Assembly (NCBI GenBank): GCA_018340375.1
Contig: JAFFJZ010000001.1
Location: 30,496,001-30,560,000, forward strand
Source of the DNA: Gonatopus flavifemur
Lineage: Eukaryota > Arthropoda > Insecta > Hymenoptera > Dryinidae
Direction: 5' to 3'
DNA: 64,000 bases
In this document: one piece after another, positions 12,559-23,519 of the stretch
How positions within the stretch are numbered: the first letter of the stretch is position 1
Layout: every line of letters begins with the position of its first letter
The notes under the pieces: generated by a model
The model's input: the letters and a program-made list of their open reading frames with translations, nothing else
Database searches by the model: none
Told to the model about the DNA's origin: nothing
Position numbers and translations under genes: made by a program

Positions 12559-13193
12559 TACATCAAAAAAGTACAAGATAATTCATTTATTTTCGAAGGG
12601 TACGATCAAGAATTGGTAATACATGTGAAGATTGGTTCAATAATTTCCATATAAGAACATAAACTTACATCAGAGATAAAAGTATTCAGTAAGAATTCAA
12701 ATCTCATTTGAACCGTTGATGCCTAATCGCATTGGACACCCTTCACTTGTTATTGGAAATGAATGGATTGTGAAACGAGACAAATCCAATTGTGCTTTCT
12801 CTGAGTGAGGTTTATTCAAAGCGATTAAGTTTACTATGTGAACGAGTTAGTGGAGGAGATAAAAGGTTTTGTTTGTCGAGCAACGGCGCAACAGCATGGA
12901 CTGTGTTCATTGTCCGTTGATTCGCGTACTCTAATTATGATGTGCACTGAAAGCTGGACTATTTTAAGATATAGTTCTCGATTATATTTTCCATTATTAT
13001 CGTGTACATATTGTCGAGACCGTAATCCAATTTTGCATTGGATATTCAAGTGGAAAAGTGGAAATGCAAATGAGAAAGATATTGTTGTAAAATGTGGAAT
13101 TATTATCCATTGGGAAATGGCGAAATGACAATCTCAAACCCGCCAGTTGTTTCGCCAATACAAAAAAAACGGACGAACGAATGGCTACAACTA

Positions 13194-13727
13194 CACAGTA
13201 AAGGAAATTCCGTCATTGTGCAAAAACATTATGTGTTAAAATTCAAGTGTTGAATATTTAACAGTTTTGTGCGTTCATTTAACACGTTGGTCAAATGTTG
13301 TTCAATCGATCCATTTTTCAACACACTAAAATGTTACGACGAATGAGTTTTCGATCATTTCAACACTCGCCTGTGTTACTTTTAACCCTAGAACGGGCAC
13401 GTGAAAAACACAGGAAATTTCAAATGGCTGTAATTCATTTGCAAATAAACGGATTTCAACTCACTATGGGCGGTTTTTGTTCGTCAGGATGTATACTTTG
13501 AAAATATTTGGGTGACAAACTACAGAAATAAAGAGAGGCTCAGATGCTGGGGTAGAAAAAAATGTCCTGGGGTCCTAAAAGACCCCACATGCTCGTTCTA
13601 GGGTTAACATAAAAATGTGTCACTTTCATAACGTCAAGATATTATATTGAAATAACACACATTGAGTGTAAAAGGAATTGTCAACATTCGCTTGTGTGTT
13701 CAATTTGACGAACAATTTTTTACTGTG
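13194..13727. mobile_element. TA-flanked MITE CACAGTAAA, split by a piggyBac MITE
   Basis: Starts CACAGTAAAGGAATT and ends AATTTTTTACTGTG between TA dinucleotides (13192-13193 and 13728-13729). The body repeats AACACA/TGTGTT motifs in both halves. Removing the 13386-13603 insertion and one TTAA leaves an element of about 312 bp. Confidence 0.75.
13386..13603. mobile_element. piggyBac-like MITE with TTAA duplication
   Basis: TTAA stands on both sides (13382-13385 and 13604-13607). The ends CCCTAGAACGGGCAC and GCTCGTTCTAGGG are inverted. TTAA targeting with CCCTAGAA ends is established for the piggyBac superfamily. The interior (218 bp) includes GGGGTCCTAAAAGACCCC, a small perfect hairpin near the right end. 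No transposase is encoded. The insertion interrupts the MITE at 13194-13727, so it is the younger of the two. Confidence 0.85.
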
Positions 13728-14079
13728 TAGCATTTCAACTTTGCCAGTATTGAAACTGTGCCATGTGGCAATCACACAAATTGTGAAGAATTTCTGAAAA
13801 TTCATACGACAGAGATCATTTTTACCTGTTTTGTGGATTAATGATCATCAAAATATTTCATCCGCTGCAGCAGTTGCAGTAAAAATCCTATCTGATCTAA
13901 AATAGTTTGAAGCGGCCTAATCATCTAAAATCTAACTCCCATCTGGATGAGTTGTACCACGATATGATGCATAATTGACTTTGAAGAGCATATGGATGTA
14001 TATGCTTGATGATTTTTTAATGTTGCTAAGTACAAATTAGCTTGAGTCTGATTTGAGGTGATATCAGCGACTCCTAAAG

Positions 14080-14220
14080 ATGCAACCAGAACTATTGGTT
14101 AGAATAAGTCACGACCCAAACTATTCTGAAAAATTATTGCTTTATTTTCGAATAATTTATCAGGAAAAATTTGATTTAGGTTGCATTGTCAGGGATCGCT
14201 GGTATCCCTTCAAAGGATTT
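14080..14220. repeat. Dispersed repeat shared with 54.9-55.05 kb
   Basis: The stretch ending in TCGCTGGTATCCCTTCAAA resembles 54975-55050 over about 72 bp, including TATTTTCGAATAATTT and TTGCAT...GGTATCCC at the same spacing. The shared length is too short to identify the parent element. Confidence 0.5.
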
Positions 14221-14686
14221 AGCAAATATGTAGGATAGACCGGAGCGAATCGGATCAAAATGAGTATATTCGCTGTTGTCGATCATTTTCATTGTCAATT
14301 GGGCTCTTCCAACGTGTAAGTGCTTACATCATTTCACCAACTACTGGAAAAAAAGGATAACATGACCATAACACACATCGTTCAGTTCTGGGCAATGGTA
14401 TAAGTTGTAGCATCGTGTGCATAGAGAAGAATTTTATTGCTGATGTAAAAACGTTATTGCGATTGTTGTAATTTTCATTGACAAGATACGTTGAAAAACA
14501 AGCCCATTCGATTCATATGTATAGTTTGTGATATACTGAATTAGATGAGTAAATTATTCAAACAATATCATCACGTCTTTCATGAGCAGATGAATGTTTC
14601 CTTTGAAATACTATATGGGTTGATTCGGATCACGATTTGGATCGTGAGTTTTTTTCCGAGTCATATGAGACTTAAAGGCAACAATT

Positions 14687-14869
14687 GTGCATCAACAGAC
14701 TGGTACTGGTATCTTTTGCTCTGAAAAATTCGTACATCCACCTAACGAAGACTGGATTCAGAGCAGTGGATGTCAAGGATGGTCTTGTGAAGAATGTTCC
14801 GGCAAGAAGTCACATAGAACCAAAATAAAATTCTTTCATTTAATCAACGTATTGAGGGTTCAAATCTGA
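14687..14869 (+). pseudogene. Possible relic of a transposase C-terminal zinc finger
   Basis: A 60-codon frame contains the order F-C-S-E-K-F-V-H-P-P-N-E-D-W-I-Q, then G-C-Q-G-W-S-C-E-E-C-S-G-K. This resembles the small PHD-like zinc finger found at the C-terminus of several domesticated or transposon-derived proteins of the pogo/Tigger and jerky type (pattern DWIQC..C..W.HEEC.G). Here the usual cysteine after WIQ is a serine, the expected histidine is a cysteine, and no final C-x2-C pair follows, so the finger would not fold normally. No DDE catalytic region is visible beside it. A chance resemblance cannot be excluded. Confidence 0.35.
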
Positions 14870-14899
14870 GTTTCAGAGTGTAAATTCGTTTTTCATCAG

Positions 14900-15975
14900 T
14901 ATACGTTCCATTTTTATCAATGATCCTCTTCACCCTCGATTTTGGGGCGAATTGCGTATTTGCCATTTCATGTTTATTTCGTTATAAAACAGAGAACTGT
15001 GTATTTGGACATTTTTGTTTCCCTAGATCTCAAGCCAAAGATGTATACAATTGGAATTCATCCACAGACCCATTGAAAAACTTTCCGTCTGATCAGTTTT
15101 ATTCATTGAAAAAAAGTTATCCGATTCGCTTCGGTACATGTGTTTTTGTTTGTCAGAGTTGATTACATAGATACCACAATGAATACGATATATATCACGC
15201 AACGAACATATAAACATTGGTATTACATCAGTTCGTCATATAGTTTTAGAACCATTTTCTTGAAGCTAGAATCACAAAATCCCGATCATGATATGTGAAT
15301 CCCACACTGAAGCGACTTTTTGTGAAGTTATTATACTTTCATTAATCGCTTTGAGCAATTTATTCAAACATCTTGGCATCGATCTATGGAAATATTTGAT
15401 AAACGCTTGATGAATGGTAACCTGTTGCTGAAACATAAAAATTCATGTCCCGTTTGATGTCTTAATTTCAATAAAACCAATAACCATTAATCGATTTTTT
15501 TTCCAGTGTGGACTCTAGAAATTGTTTCAACTGCTTTAAGAATATTTGATCACGACAGTATTATAGTGATATTTGCATATTCTCAGATCGATTGAATCAT
15601 TCAAGATCTCAATCGGAAAAGTGTATGATCTTTCAGTAATGGAGAGAAGACATGCACTTGAACCTGCGTATATGAAAAGTCGAAAAATTCAAACATTGAA
15701 CTCACGGTTCATCGATCTGGCTTCTCATGTTTGATGTTTAAATGCTTTAGGACCTCAATCAACCTAACCAAACATGAAGTTCATTCTCTACAGAATTTTT
15801 CCAATTGCCGTATTCCGTTTTTCCCACAAAAGTAATGGGGAAGGAGAGTGATGAACCTCTTTCAAGTAGAAGGATTATAGTAAGAAAGTCTTGTTTAAGG
15901 GATAAAGCACGAGTTTTCCGACCATTGGTTAGATTTTGCTCAAAAAGGGATTTCAAACGTGAGAGTGAGATTTTG
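14900..15975. other. AT-rich stretch, nothing recognised
   Basis: Overlapping open frames on both strands near 14920-15220 and 15760-16000 show no family features. No bounded repeat is seen. Confidence 0.45.
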
Positions 15976-15979
15976 CATA

Positions 15980-16010
15980 CACGGAAAGACCGGGTCTATT
16001 AAAAAATATT
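15980..16010. mobile_element. Isolated end of the CACGGAAAGACC MITE
   Basis: CACGGAAAGACCGGGTCTATT matches the left end of the copy at 20666-20964 and is preceded by TA. No opposite end follows within a plausible distance, so this is a truncated copy. Confidence 0.7.
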
Positions 16011-16101
16011 GAATTTGAATGTAACAACAATCTAAGCATGCTGTGTAATGGAACAATTCAATTATTGAAGAATATTTCCCACGTATATTTTGTGCGGGTT
16101 G

Positions 16102-16228
16102 CAGCGCCAGATCCAGCAAATTCTCTGTGTGTCTCTCTCCGCTTATTCGAACTTACAGGTTTATAAAGGATCAAAAGAGGGGCAGTTTGCACCCCTTCGA
16201 TCCTTCACTAACCTGCATGTTTGAGTGG

Positions 16229-16264
<36 letters not shown>

Positions 16265-16281
16265 TGCTAGATCTAGCGCTG
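16102..16281. repeat. 180-bp palindrome with an expanded (GA)n arm
   Basis: The left arm (CAGCGCCAGATCCAGCAAAT, then CTCTGTGTGTCTCTCTCCG) is inverted in the right arm (ATTTGCTAGATCTAGCGCTG). The central part, GGATCAAAAGAGGGGCAG with its inverse, pairs as well. The right arm carries about 15 GA units at 16231-16260 where the left arm has only a mixed GT/CT run. Confidence 0.75.
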
Positions 16282-17129
16282 GTGGATTGAGAGCAGTTCG
16301 TTCTCGACTCTTAATTAATATTGTTATTTTCTTGGAAATTTTTCAATTTTGAATTCTTCGATTCTTGTTTATTTGTTTTAAGAGCACATAATGTCCTTGA
16401 ATGCCCTTGAATGGGAGATTTGAGGCATTGAATTATTTTTCTTTGGCGCTATCACAGACCACGATATAAATTGAGGGTTAAGAACTGTTGTTTTCCATAA
16501 AATTGCTCAAACATGGAGTTCAAAAAGTACCTCCCCACCCTTTGAGATCTTGGGAGTACCTTTTTACTTTTAAAGGAAGTAGTATATGTGAGGGTATGGG
16601 GAACCCCCTCCACTCACCTTTTCGAGGGTCTGCCCCATACCCCCCACAGGGAGTGGTCCAGAGCTCGAGTCGAGTGAGATGGAGTAGGAACATCACGGAT
16701 ATCGAAGATAAGATCCCCAGATAATGAACGAGAGGTGCACACAGAACGTAACGCTGAGTGAAGAAAATTAATGTTAATAATAATATGGGAATAATTGATG
16801 GAAAATTTTATAACCAAACGAATAAATGAAATAAATAAATACATAAACCTTCTGAAAAGAAATTCCTCTTTTTGTATCGGTGACTAAGGTATCTCGTAAG
16901 CTATATACATGGAGGTTCCAAGGAGAAAACAAGAAAAGTTTCGATCCTTATCCCTCCCACCCGCTGCAGTAATAGTAAGACCAAAGATCCTTCTTCTTGT
17001 ACCGAAGTCGAAGGTCTCTCGTACGGTGTATAAAATAATGTCCCTTGAATTTTCCCTTATCCTGAAATTTTTATGTACGAAATACTTGATGTGCATAGAC
17101 ATAGTTTAGCAGAAGAAATTGTACATTCT

Positions 17130-17265
17130 CCCTATCAGAAATGTCCGACAGATCATGACAGATTCCGGTCAGAATTCTGTCTGGTTCTGTCGGAAATCAT
17201 CATGCCTGGGACAAGAACCGACCAAATCCTGACAGAAAACCACCTGTCGGACATTTGGAATAGGG
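17130..17265. mobile_element. 136-bp MITE rich in GACAG
   Basis: Ends CCCTATCAGAAATGTCCGAC and GTCGGACATTTGGAATAGGG. GACAG and CTGTC motifs repeat through the body, giving several alternative hairpins. No convincing duplication flanks it. Confidence 0.65.
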
Positions 17266-17275
17266 CTGTCAATAA

Positions 17276-19103
17276 CACAGTGCTACAAAAAAGAAAAAAT
17301 TGAAGACACTTCTCAGATAACCTAGTGTAGGTTGTTGGTCTGGTCGAATATAACACAAAACCATGTTTGAAAAATTTTGTACACCCTCAAATTTTCAAGT
17401 TATGGTCAAAAAACTGATTTTGGGGAATTTTGTACATTTGAAAATTTCTAACTCAGCCATTTGCGGACCAATTTCAAAATTCCAAACGGGTTCTGGAAGG
17501 GGAATGTTGGCACTTTCGAGACATATATATGGCTTTGAGTATTAAACAGAACTTAGTGGAAATTTTTCCTCAAGAATTTGAAATTTTCACCTGCTTTTTT
17601 CATTTTGTCTATTTCAAAAGCATTTTTTTGCGACTATACTCCAAGAACCAATGGTTTATCATATCTAGTATTGAAGTGTGTTCAATTTTGTGTGAAATAA
17701 GTCGTTTTTCATTGAAATCGATCAAGAATTGTCGGAGTTATACAATTTTTTCCAAAAAAGGAAATTAAATTTTCGGTCTCATACGAAAATTGATGTGGAG
17801 TTCAATTAATAATATTCTATGCATCATATGACGTATTATGGTATCGAATATGATGTTGACTTGCTCTATCATTACGCTGAGAAAAGAATATAGGCTAAAT
17901 AGGTAGAACTCAGGCTAATATAATTATATTTTCGTATGAGACCGAAATTTCCCTTTTTGGGGACAATTGTATAACTCCGACTTATTCCACACAGAATTGA
18001 ACACACTTCAATACCATATATTAGGGGTGTGCGGGTACCCGAGTCATCGGGTTTTTATCGGGTCGGGTCGGGTCGGGTACCCGTCGGGTCGAGTTTTTCA
18101 ATTACCCGAGTTTTTCGGGTACCCGATTACATTCGGGTAATTCAAATATAGCAAACGTTTTCCTCAGCAGGAAATATTGTGACAGCAACTCGATCAAGAT
18201 TGCTGAAAAAACATGTGGGAGAGTTGTGCTTCCTCCATTCAAATTTAAAAATATGGAAAAAGAATGATATTTATAAGAAGAATATTTATTTTCATTGATG
18301 TTCAAGATTCTATGTTGTGGTTACTAAATACGAAAATAGATAATATATTATTTATGAGAGATAAATGTGATTATATTTTTTAATTGAATTAGAAAATAAA
18401 TATAAACATTCCATGAAGCAATTTGGAGATTTCTTAATCCGCTGCATAATCAATTACATGGAGTAACAACCCTAATAGACTTGTAGTGAATATGGCATTC
18501 TTCATATTAGAATCGAATTCATATGAAATCCCCTTATTCCTACAATCGCTCAAGACAATTTGTCCTTAAAATATCAACGACAATGGCAACTTCGAATAGA
18601 AGTTGAAAATATTAAATTTAAGCGATTTTATTATATTCGGGTACCCGACTTGGAAAACCCGATTTAATCGGGTACCCGACCCGACCCGACCCGACCCGAA
18701 AAGAAATACAAATACCCGAACCCGACCCGACCCGATAAAAAGTGCTACCCGCACACCTCTACCATATATGATAAACCATTGGTTCTTGGAGTATAGTCGC
18801 AAAAAAATGCTCCTGAAATAGAAAAAATGTAAAAAAAACAGGTGAAAATTTCAAATTTTTGAGGAAAAATTCCTACTAAGTTTTGTTTAATACTCAAAAC
18901 CATATATATGTCTCGAAAGTTCCAACATTCCCCTTTCAGAACCCGTTTGGAATTTTGAAATTGGTCCGAAAATGGCCGAGTTAGAAATTTTCAAATGTAC
19001 AAAATCCCCCAAAATCAGTTTTTTGACCATAACTTGAAAATTTGAGGGTGTACAAAATTTTTCAAACATGGTTTGAAAAGTGCTTGACCAGTGTGGCACC
19101 GTG
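17276..19103. mobile_element. Foldback element, right arm split by a hAT element
   Basis: The arms pair from ACCATGTTTGAAAAATTTTG at 17359 inward through about 430 bp, and the partner runs from 17935 to 19074 with a 748-bp interruption. The outermost bases CACAGTGCTACA and TGTGGCACCGTG are inverted and TAA lies outside both. CAC ends with a 3-bp duplication would suit a CACTA (CMC) element, though the outer 80 bases are asymmetric. Without the insertion the element is about 1.08 kb. Confidence 0.7.
18022..18761. mobile_element. 740-bp non-autonomous hAT element with 8-bp TSD
   Basis: The ends TAGGGGTGTGCGGG and CCCGCACACCTCTA form a TIR (TAGRGGTGTGCGGG). CCATATAT is repeated exactly at 18014-18021 and 18762-18769. 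The opposite arm of the host foldback (about 17650-17675) shows the empty-site sequence, confirming the insertion. Just inside the ends are arrays of GGGTCGGGTC (left) and CCCGACCCGA (right) plus GGGTACCCG palindromes, a known arrangement for hAT subterminal binding repeats. The AT-rich middle (18140-18630) has no transposase frame. Confidence 0.92.
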
Positions 19104-20226
19104 TAATTTACAATATTCTACGAATTATACTAACGATAATAATCATGAAGTGACGATAAATTTCGAATGAATTAATTTGTACTCCGTATTTGTTTTGTCG
19201 CGAGACAGTGTAAAAATTCAGTAAAAAGAATAAACACGCATAATGGAATCGTAAGTTGATTCATTATTATACCTGCTACCACGATCAATAAGAGGGACCG
19301 GTCCCTGTTGTCTCTACTGACAAGAGGAAAAAAAGGGCTCGATTTCCACATTCCGAAACTTTTCTCCGCACACCTTACGATACATCTTCGAAAATCGTCT
19401 TTTACAATTTATTGATTCATTATTTTTTCCAAACAATAATCTTCATAGTATTATTAAACTTTTTCATTCATTTCATGTACATTGTACGTACATATACTTT
19501 TCTCGTGCCTTACACTCTCGTCACCGAGACCTTTATACCTGCCATTGAAGTCAAAGAAAGGGACTGACCGCTGTTGTCGTCCTTGAGGATCAACTTCACT
19601 CACGAATGTTTCTCTCTTGCCACTGGTTAAACCCTTTTCACGTCTTGAAGCACTTTTCGTTTCTTTCAAGGGACATGATTTCATACACTGTACGAGAGAC
19701 CTTCGACTTCGGTACAAGAAGAAGGATCATTGGTATTACTACTACTGCAGCGGGTGAGAGGGATAAAGATCGAAACTTCTTCTGTTTTCTCCTTGAAACC
19801 TCCATGTATATAGCTTACGAGATATCTTCGTTGTCGATACAAGAAGAGGAATTCCCATATTATTATTATCCAGTTTCCTCACTCAGCGTTACGTTCTATA
19901 TACACCTCTTGTTCATTATCTCGGGATCTCATCTTCGATATCCGTGATGTTCCTACTCCATCCCACTTGACTCGAGCTCTGGACCACTGTGCTATGGGGT
20001 AGACCCCCGAAAAGGCGAGTCGAGGGGGTTCCCCACATATACTACTCAAGTAGTTTGAATACGGTCATTTCGGAGTAAAATGAACATTGCAGTGTTGTTT
20101 AAAAGGGAGATTCCGCTTTCAAAGAGTGAATTTTCACTCAAAGAAATTCAGGAAGCATGTAAAATTTGATATGTCTGACTTATTGATATTCTGTAAATCT
20201 CTGCGAATGGAAGATTTCATTTCTTA

Positions 20227-20398
20227 AAGGGATACTAGCGCCGGGGCTTTAGCCAAATCTTTCGTGTAAGATTTCTCCGCAATACCTTGAATGTCTATAG
20301 AAATACTGCATAGAGCAATATTTTGAAAATATTCAAGTATTTTGAAGAAATCTTACATGAAAAATTTGGCTTATGTCCCGACGCTAGTATCTCCTTGA
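20227..20398. mobile_element. 172-bp palindromic MITE, GATACTAGCG ends
   Basis: GATACTAGCGCCGGGGCT is inverted in the right end as GTCCCGACGCTAGTATC. The inner arms GCCAAATCTTTCGTGTAAGA and TCTTACATGAAAAATTTGGC also pair, and the centre pairs through ATTTTGAAAATATTCAA. No clear target duplication. Confidence 0.75.
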
Positions 20399-20665
20399 GG
20401 AGGAAATGTTCCACCTTATAGGAATGGGAATACTATATATTTTGACTTTTGAAGTGACAGACTCACTCGCGAAGAAGAAAGTAAATATTCGCTGCTGTAG
20501 AGTGGAAACTCACTTTTGAAGACAGAAGGATCACTCTGAGAATCCTTAAAAATGAATTATATGAAAATATTACTGGATCCTGTATACAAAATCCTCATAT
20601 TATTTTCATACTTACGTATATAATAAATTCCATACAAATGTTTAGAATCAGTAATTAATGCTCAA

Positions 20666-20964
20666 CACGGAAAGACCGGGTCTATTAATATTCAGAAGAA
20701 TGACTGTCAATTTAGGGAAAACGAGGATCGCTGGAAAATATTCGTAGTGAGTGTACTAAGAATTCATAGTCGATGTATCAACGATTGATAGTTTCACTGT
20801 GAAAAATACCAATGAAACTATCAATTGTTAATATTTTGAATACGAATTTTTGGTCGACTCACTGCAAATATTTTTCAGCGATCCTCTTTTTCCCTAAATT
20901 GACAGTCATTTTTCTAAACGTTGATAAATTCTCTCTAAATATTAATAGACCCGGTCTTTCCGTG
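20666..20964. mobile_element. Palindromic MITE, CACGGAAAGACC family, copy 2
   Basis: Ends CACGGAAAGACCGGGTCT and AGACCCGGTCTTTCCGTG, flanked by AA on both sides (20664-20665 and 20965-20966). The internal order matches the copy at 1539-1843. The arms match over most of their length. Confidence 0.88.
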
Positions 20965-21404
20965 AACTTTGTAATACCTTACCATTCGTTTACAAAACTT
21001 CTTTATTTTATAAAAATTTTATATAATTATATCAAAGGCAGTGTTTGATTCTATTTACCCCATGTGAACACTCTTTTCTAATACCTACCTCATACACTCT
21101 TTAGTAAAAACAAAAAGGTGACTGCGATCTCGTAGAAAATCTCTTCGAAAATAATCAATAATGTTCTAATGATAACAGCATTATCACAATATTATCGTAA
21201 ATAACGTAATTATCTCGTGTTTTTTCTTGAAAAAAGGGAGTGAATAAAGAACTTGAGTTTGTCGAATTATAATTAATCTCGTTCAATGGATGTTAAGGTA
21301 CATAAAAAAATGTTTTTCAACCAAAACATTTGTGTAATGAAACTGCGAAGGTGTTTTTCTCGAAATCATGATTTTCTCATCAGTCTCCACGATATCTTAA
21401 AAAC

Positions 21405-21590
21405 ATGAAGCTGAAACTGGCAGCCGTAAAGCAAGCAGCGGATTGTTCTAACTTCTTACACAAAATTTTGATTCAAGATTTAAGTATCTGAACATTTCGT
21501 GAAACATTACTAAATCGATTTCAGGTATAAAAAAAAACTTCAACAACTTTGATCAGAGTTACAACAATCGGCTGCTAGTTTCAGCTTCAT
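21405..21590. mobile_element. ATGAAGCTG MITE with 9-bp TSD, copy 1
   Basis: Begins ATGAAGCTGAAACTGGCAGC and ends CTAGTTTCAGCTTCAT. Flanks are CTTAAAAAC and CTCAAAAAC, a 9-bp duplication with one mismatch. The body includes TAAATCGATTTCAGGTATAA and AATCGGCTGC. A 9-bp duplication fits Mutator-like elements. Confidence 0.85.
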
Positions 21591-22032
21591 CTCAAAAACT
21601 ACGCGATAGATCGCCTTTGATTCATTTTTATTTCGAAGCATATTCAATTTATCGGATCCTGGACCTAATTGAAGATGATATTTTTTTCATTAGTTTTTAG
21701 AATACTTTGAAAAGCGAGAAAGAAATCGAAAAAATAATACCGAAAATTCAAATGTTCACTATTTTTTCAGTTTTTGAATTTTTATCAATATTATAGGTTC
21801 AGGCTCCATCAAATATCATACAATTGATAAAACCTTTTGGTTCGTCGATTACAGATGGTTTTTGAAACTGCTACGATGAAGACCGTTCAGACACGGTGAT
21901 GTTCGGTAGCATTGGTGAGGGGGGTGCGAAAGGGACGATCGCCCCGGGCGCATAGATAGAGAGGCGCCAGAATGAGCAAATAAAGAATGTTTATGTATTG
22001 CCTGGGGGTGAGAAGTGCGCCCCGAGTAGTAA

Positions 22033-22128
22033 AATTTTCACAATCCTGTATAAATGACGTATATAAATTATGTATAAACTGTATTGAAAAACATATAAAT
22101 TATGTATAATTGTGAAAATCTTTCCTTT
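22033..22128. repeat. AT-rich hairpin repeat (TATATA family)
   Basis: AAATTTTCACAATCCTGTATA on the left pairs loosely with TATGTATAATTGTGAAAATC on the right around AAATTATGTATAAACTG. Confidence 0.5.
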
Positions 22129-22674
22129 CAGTAAACTTCGCCCCGAGCACCAAATCACTTCGTTACGCCACTGGTTATGTTTAAATCATTTTTACAATGC
22201 TATTTTTTTACTATGAAAGTTTTTTTCTGTATTTGAAAACATAATAAATGAATATCAAAGAACTTGAGTTGTTAATTTCCTGTGGTATATGAGAAAAAAA
22301 AAAAATTCATAAAATCTACCTCATGTTTCACTCCAAAATCATTTAAAAATAATTTAATATTCATTAGTTTATACGTATTTCATCATAATTTCAATAACTC
22401 GAGTAATACCGATAAATGTATTCCAAGTGTCACGAATATTGCTCGCCTCATATTTGAAATATTTGGTTTAATACTTGGTGAGTTCACATCGGTACGCTTG
22501 ATTCTCTCAATCAACACGAAATTGATGTGAATTATCAATGTTCAAATACGAATCACGCGAATATTATTCGATACGGCTGATATGTGAACGGACTGAACCC
22601 TGGTTGAGGATAATTGGCTTCAAAAAAGATTATATAAGCGAGGAGTGAGGAAGCACATGGTAAATGAGAACACT

Positions 22675-22791
22675 TATATGCGAGGAAGAAATTCTCTACT
22701 ACACAGTCTTCAAACAATCTCAAGACATCGATTTATCGATTATTTGAGAATGTGTTTGTTCATTTCTTCATTAATTCGCCAAATTTATGAC
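22675..22791 (+). promoter_or_regulatory. Candidate TATA/initiator promoter with a short first exon
   Basis: TATATG begins at 22675. CACAGTC, an arthropod initiator-like motif, has its A at 22705, exactly 30 bases downstream. An ATG at 22750 opens 14 codons (MCLFISSLIRQIYD) and meets the splice donor GTAAGTGT at 22792. A further TATATAAG lies at 22631. The layout is that of a TATA-driven gene with a short first coding exon, but I find no second exon, and MITE sequence starts just downstream. Each motif is common by chance, so this is a weak prediction. Confidence 0.25.
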
Positions 22792-22832
22792 GTAAGTGTA
22801 TAGATCGAAAGATATTTAGTAATGACGATGCA

Positions 22833-23236
22833 TGGAAAAAAGTATTTTTTTTAATCTAAGAAATTGTTATTTGAATAGGTCCAAATAAACATTTTTTCTT
22901 TAATAAAAATAAATACTTCTTCATATAAACAAATTTGTTATTTCAATGATGAATCAAATAATAAATTCTTCAACACGAACAAAATATTTATTTCAGTCAA
23001 AGAAATATCTATTTGGACTTATTCAAATGAACGTCCTGGAAGATTGAATAGTTTATAGGAACGAAAAGGGAATTCAAACTCACAAAATTTGGTAAATCAT
23101 CGTTATTTATCTTCTTGAATCCAATTCTTGGAACCAGAAACATTGTTGAAAAAATGTACCGCAAGATTTTTTGTCTGTAATAGCTCTATATTTCAAATAA
23201 CAATTTCTTAGATTCGAAGAACGACGTTGGAATAAA
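22833..23236. repeat. Inverted-repeat element with 23-bp exact arms
   Basis: The 23-base segment at 22853-22875 (core CTAAGAAATTGTTATTTG) reappears exactly inverted at 23192-23214. Inside, AAATAAATATTTATTT and CAAATTTGTTATTTC motifs recur, and these reappear at 23530-23880. Boundaries are approximate. Confidence 0.55.
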
Positions 23237-23519
23237 AGTATTACGAATTGAGTCATTCCAGCGATAAATCACATTAAGAAAAGGGTTTTCTTCTGACAAA
23301 TCAACGCATTCGGTTGAACATTCTCAACGGGTATCGTTTTATACAAATAAGACTTATTCATTATAACCAAACGAAATCAAGTCAAGAAATCATATTCATC
23401 AACTATAACCGAATCATTTATTGGATTCAAGTTGATCACAATTGATTTGAATGAATATGACTTCTCATGAAATTCAGATTAATGGAACCATTATGGGTAT
23501 GGAGTTGACTCAAAGAAAC

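Larger units (their letters stand above)
16579..20045. mobile_element. Composite element with long terminal inverted repeats
   Basis: The left arm (16579-17049) and right arm (19663-20045) are inverted copies, both edged by GTAGTATATGTG. Over about 160 aligned bases I count roughly a dozen differences. The left arm has an extra insert of about 90 bp near 16780-16860. Between the arms lie a 136-bp repeat and a foldback that contains a hAT element. Open frames in the arms change amino acids freely between copies, so the arms are not under protein-level constraint. No transposase is seen and outer target duplications are unclear. It could instead be an inverted duplication. Confidence 0.7.

Noticed and set aside
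19606..19947. 113-codon frame partly conserved in the inverted arm at 16884-17102
   Set aside because: About 8 of 53 shared residues differ, with most of the nucleotide changes altering amino acids. The similarity is explained by the inverted repeat itself, not by coding constraint.
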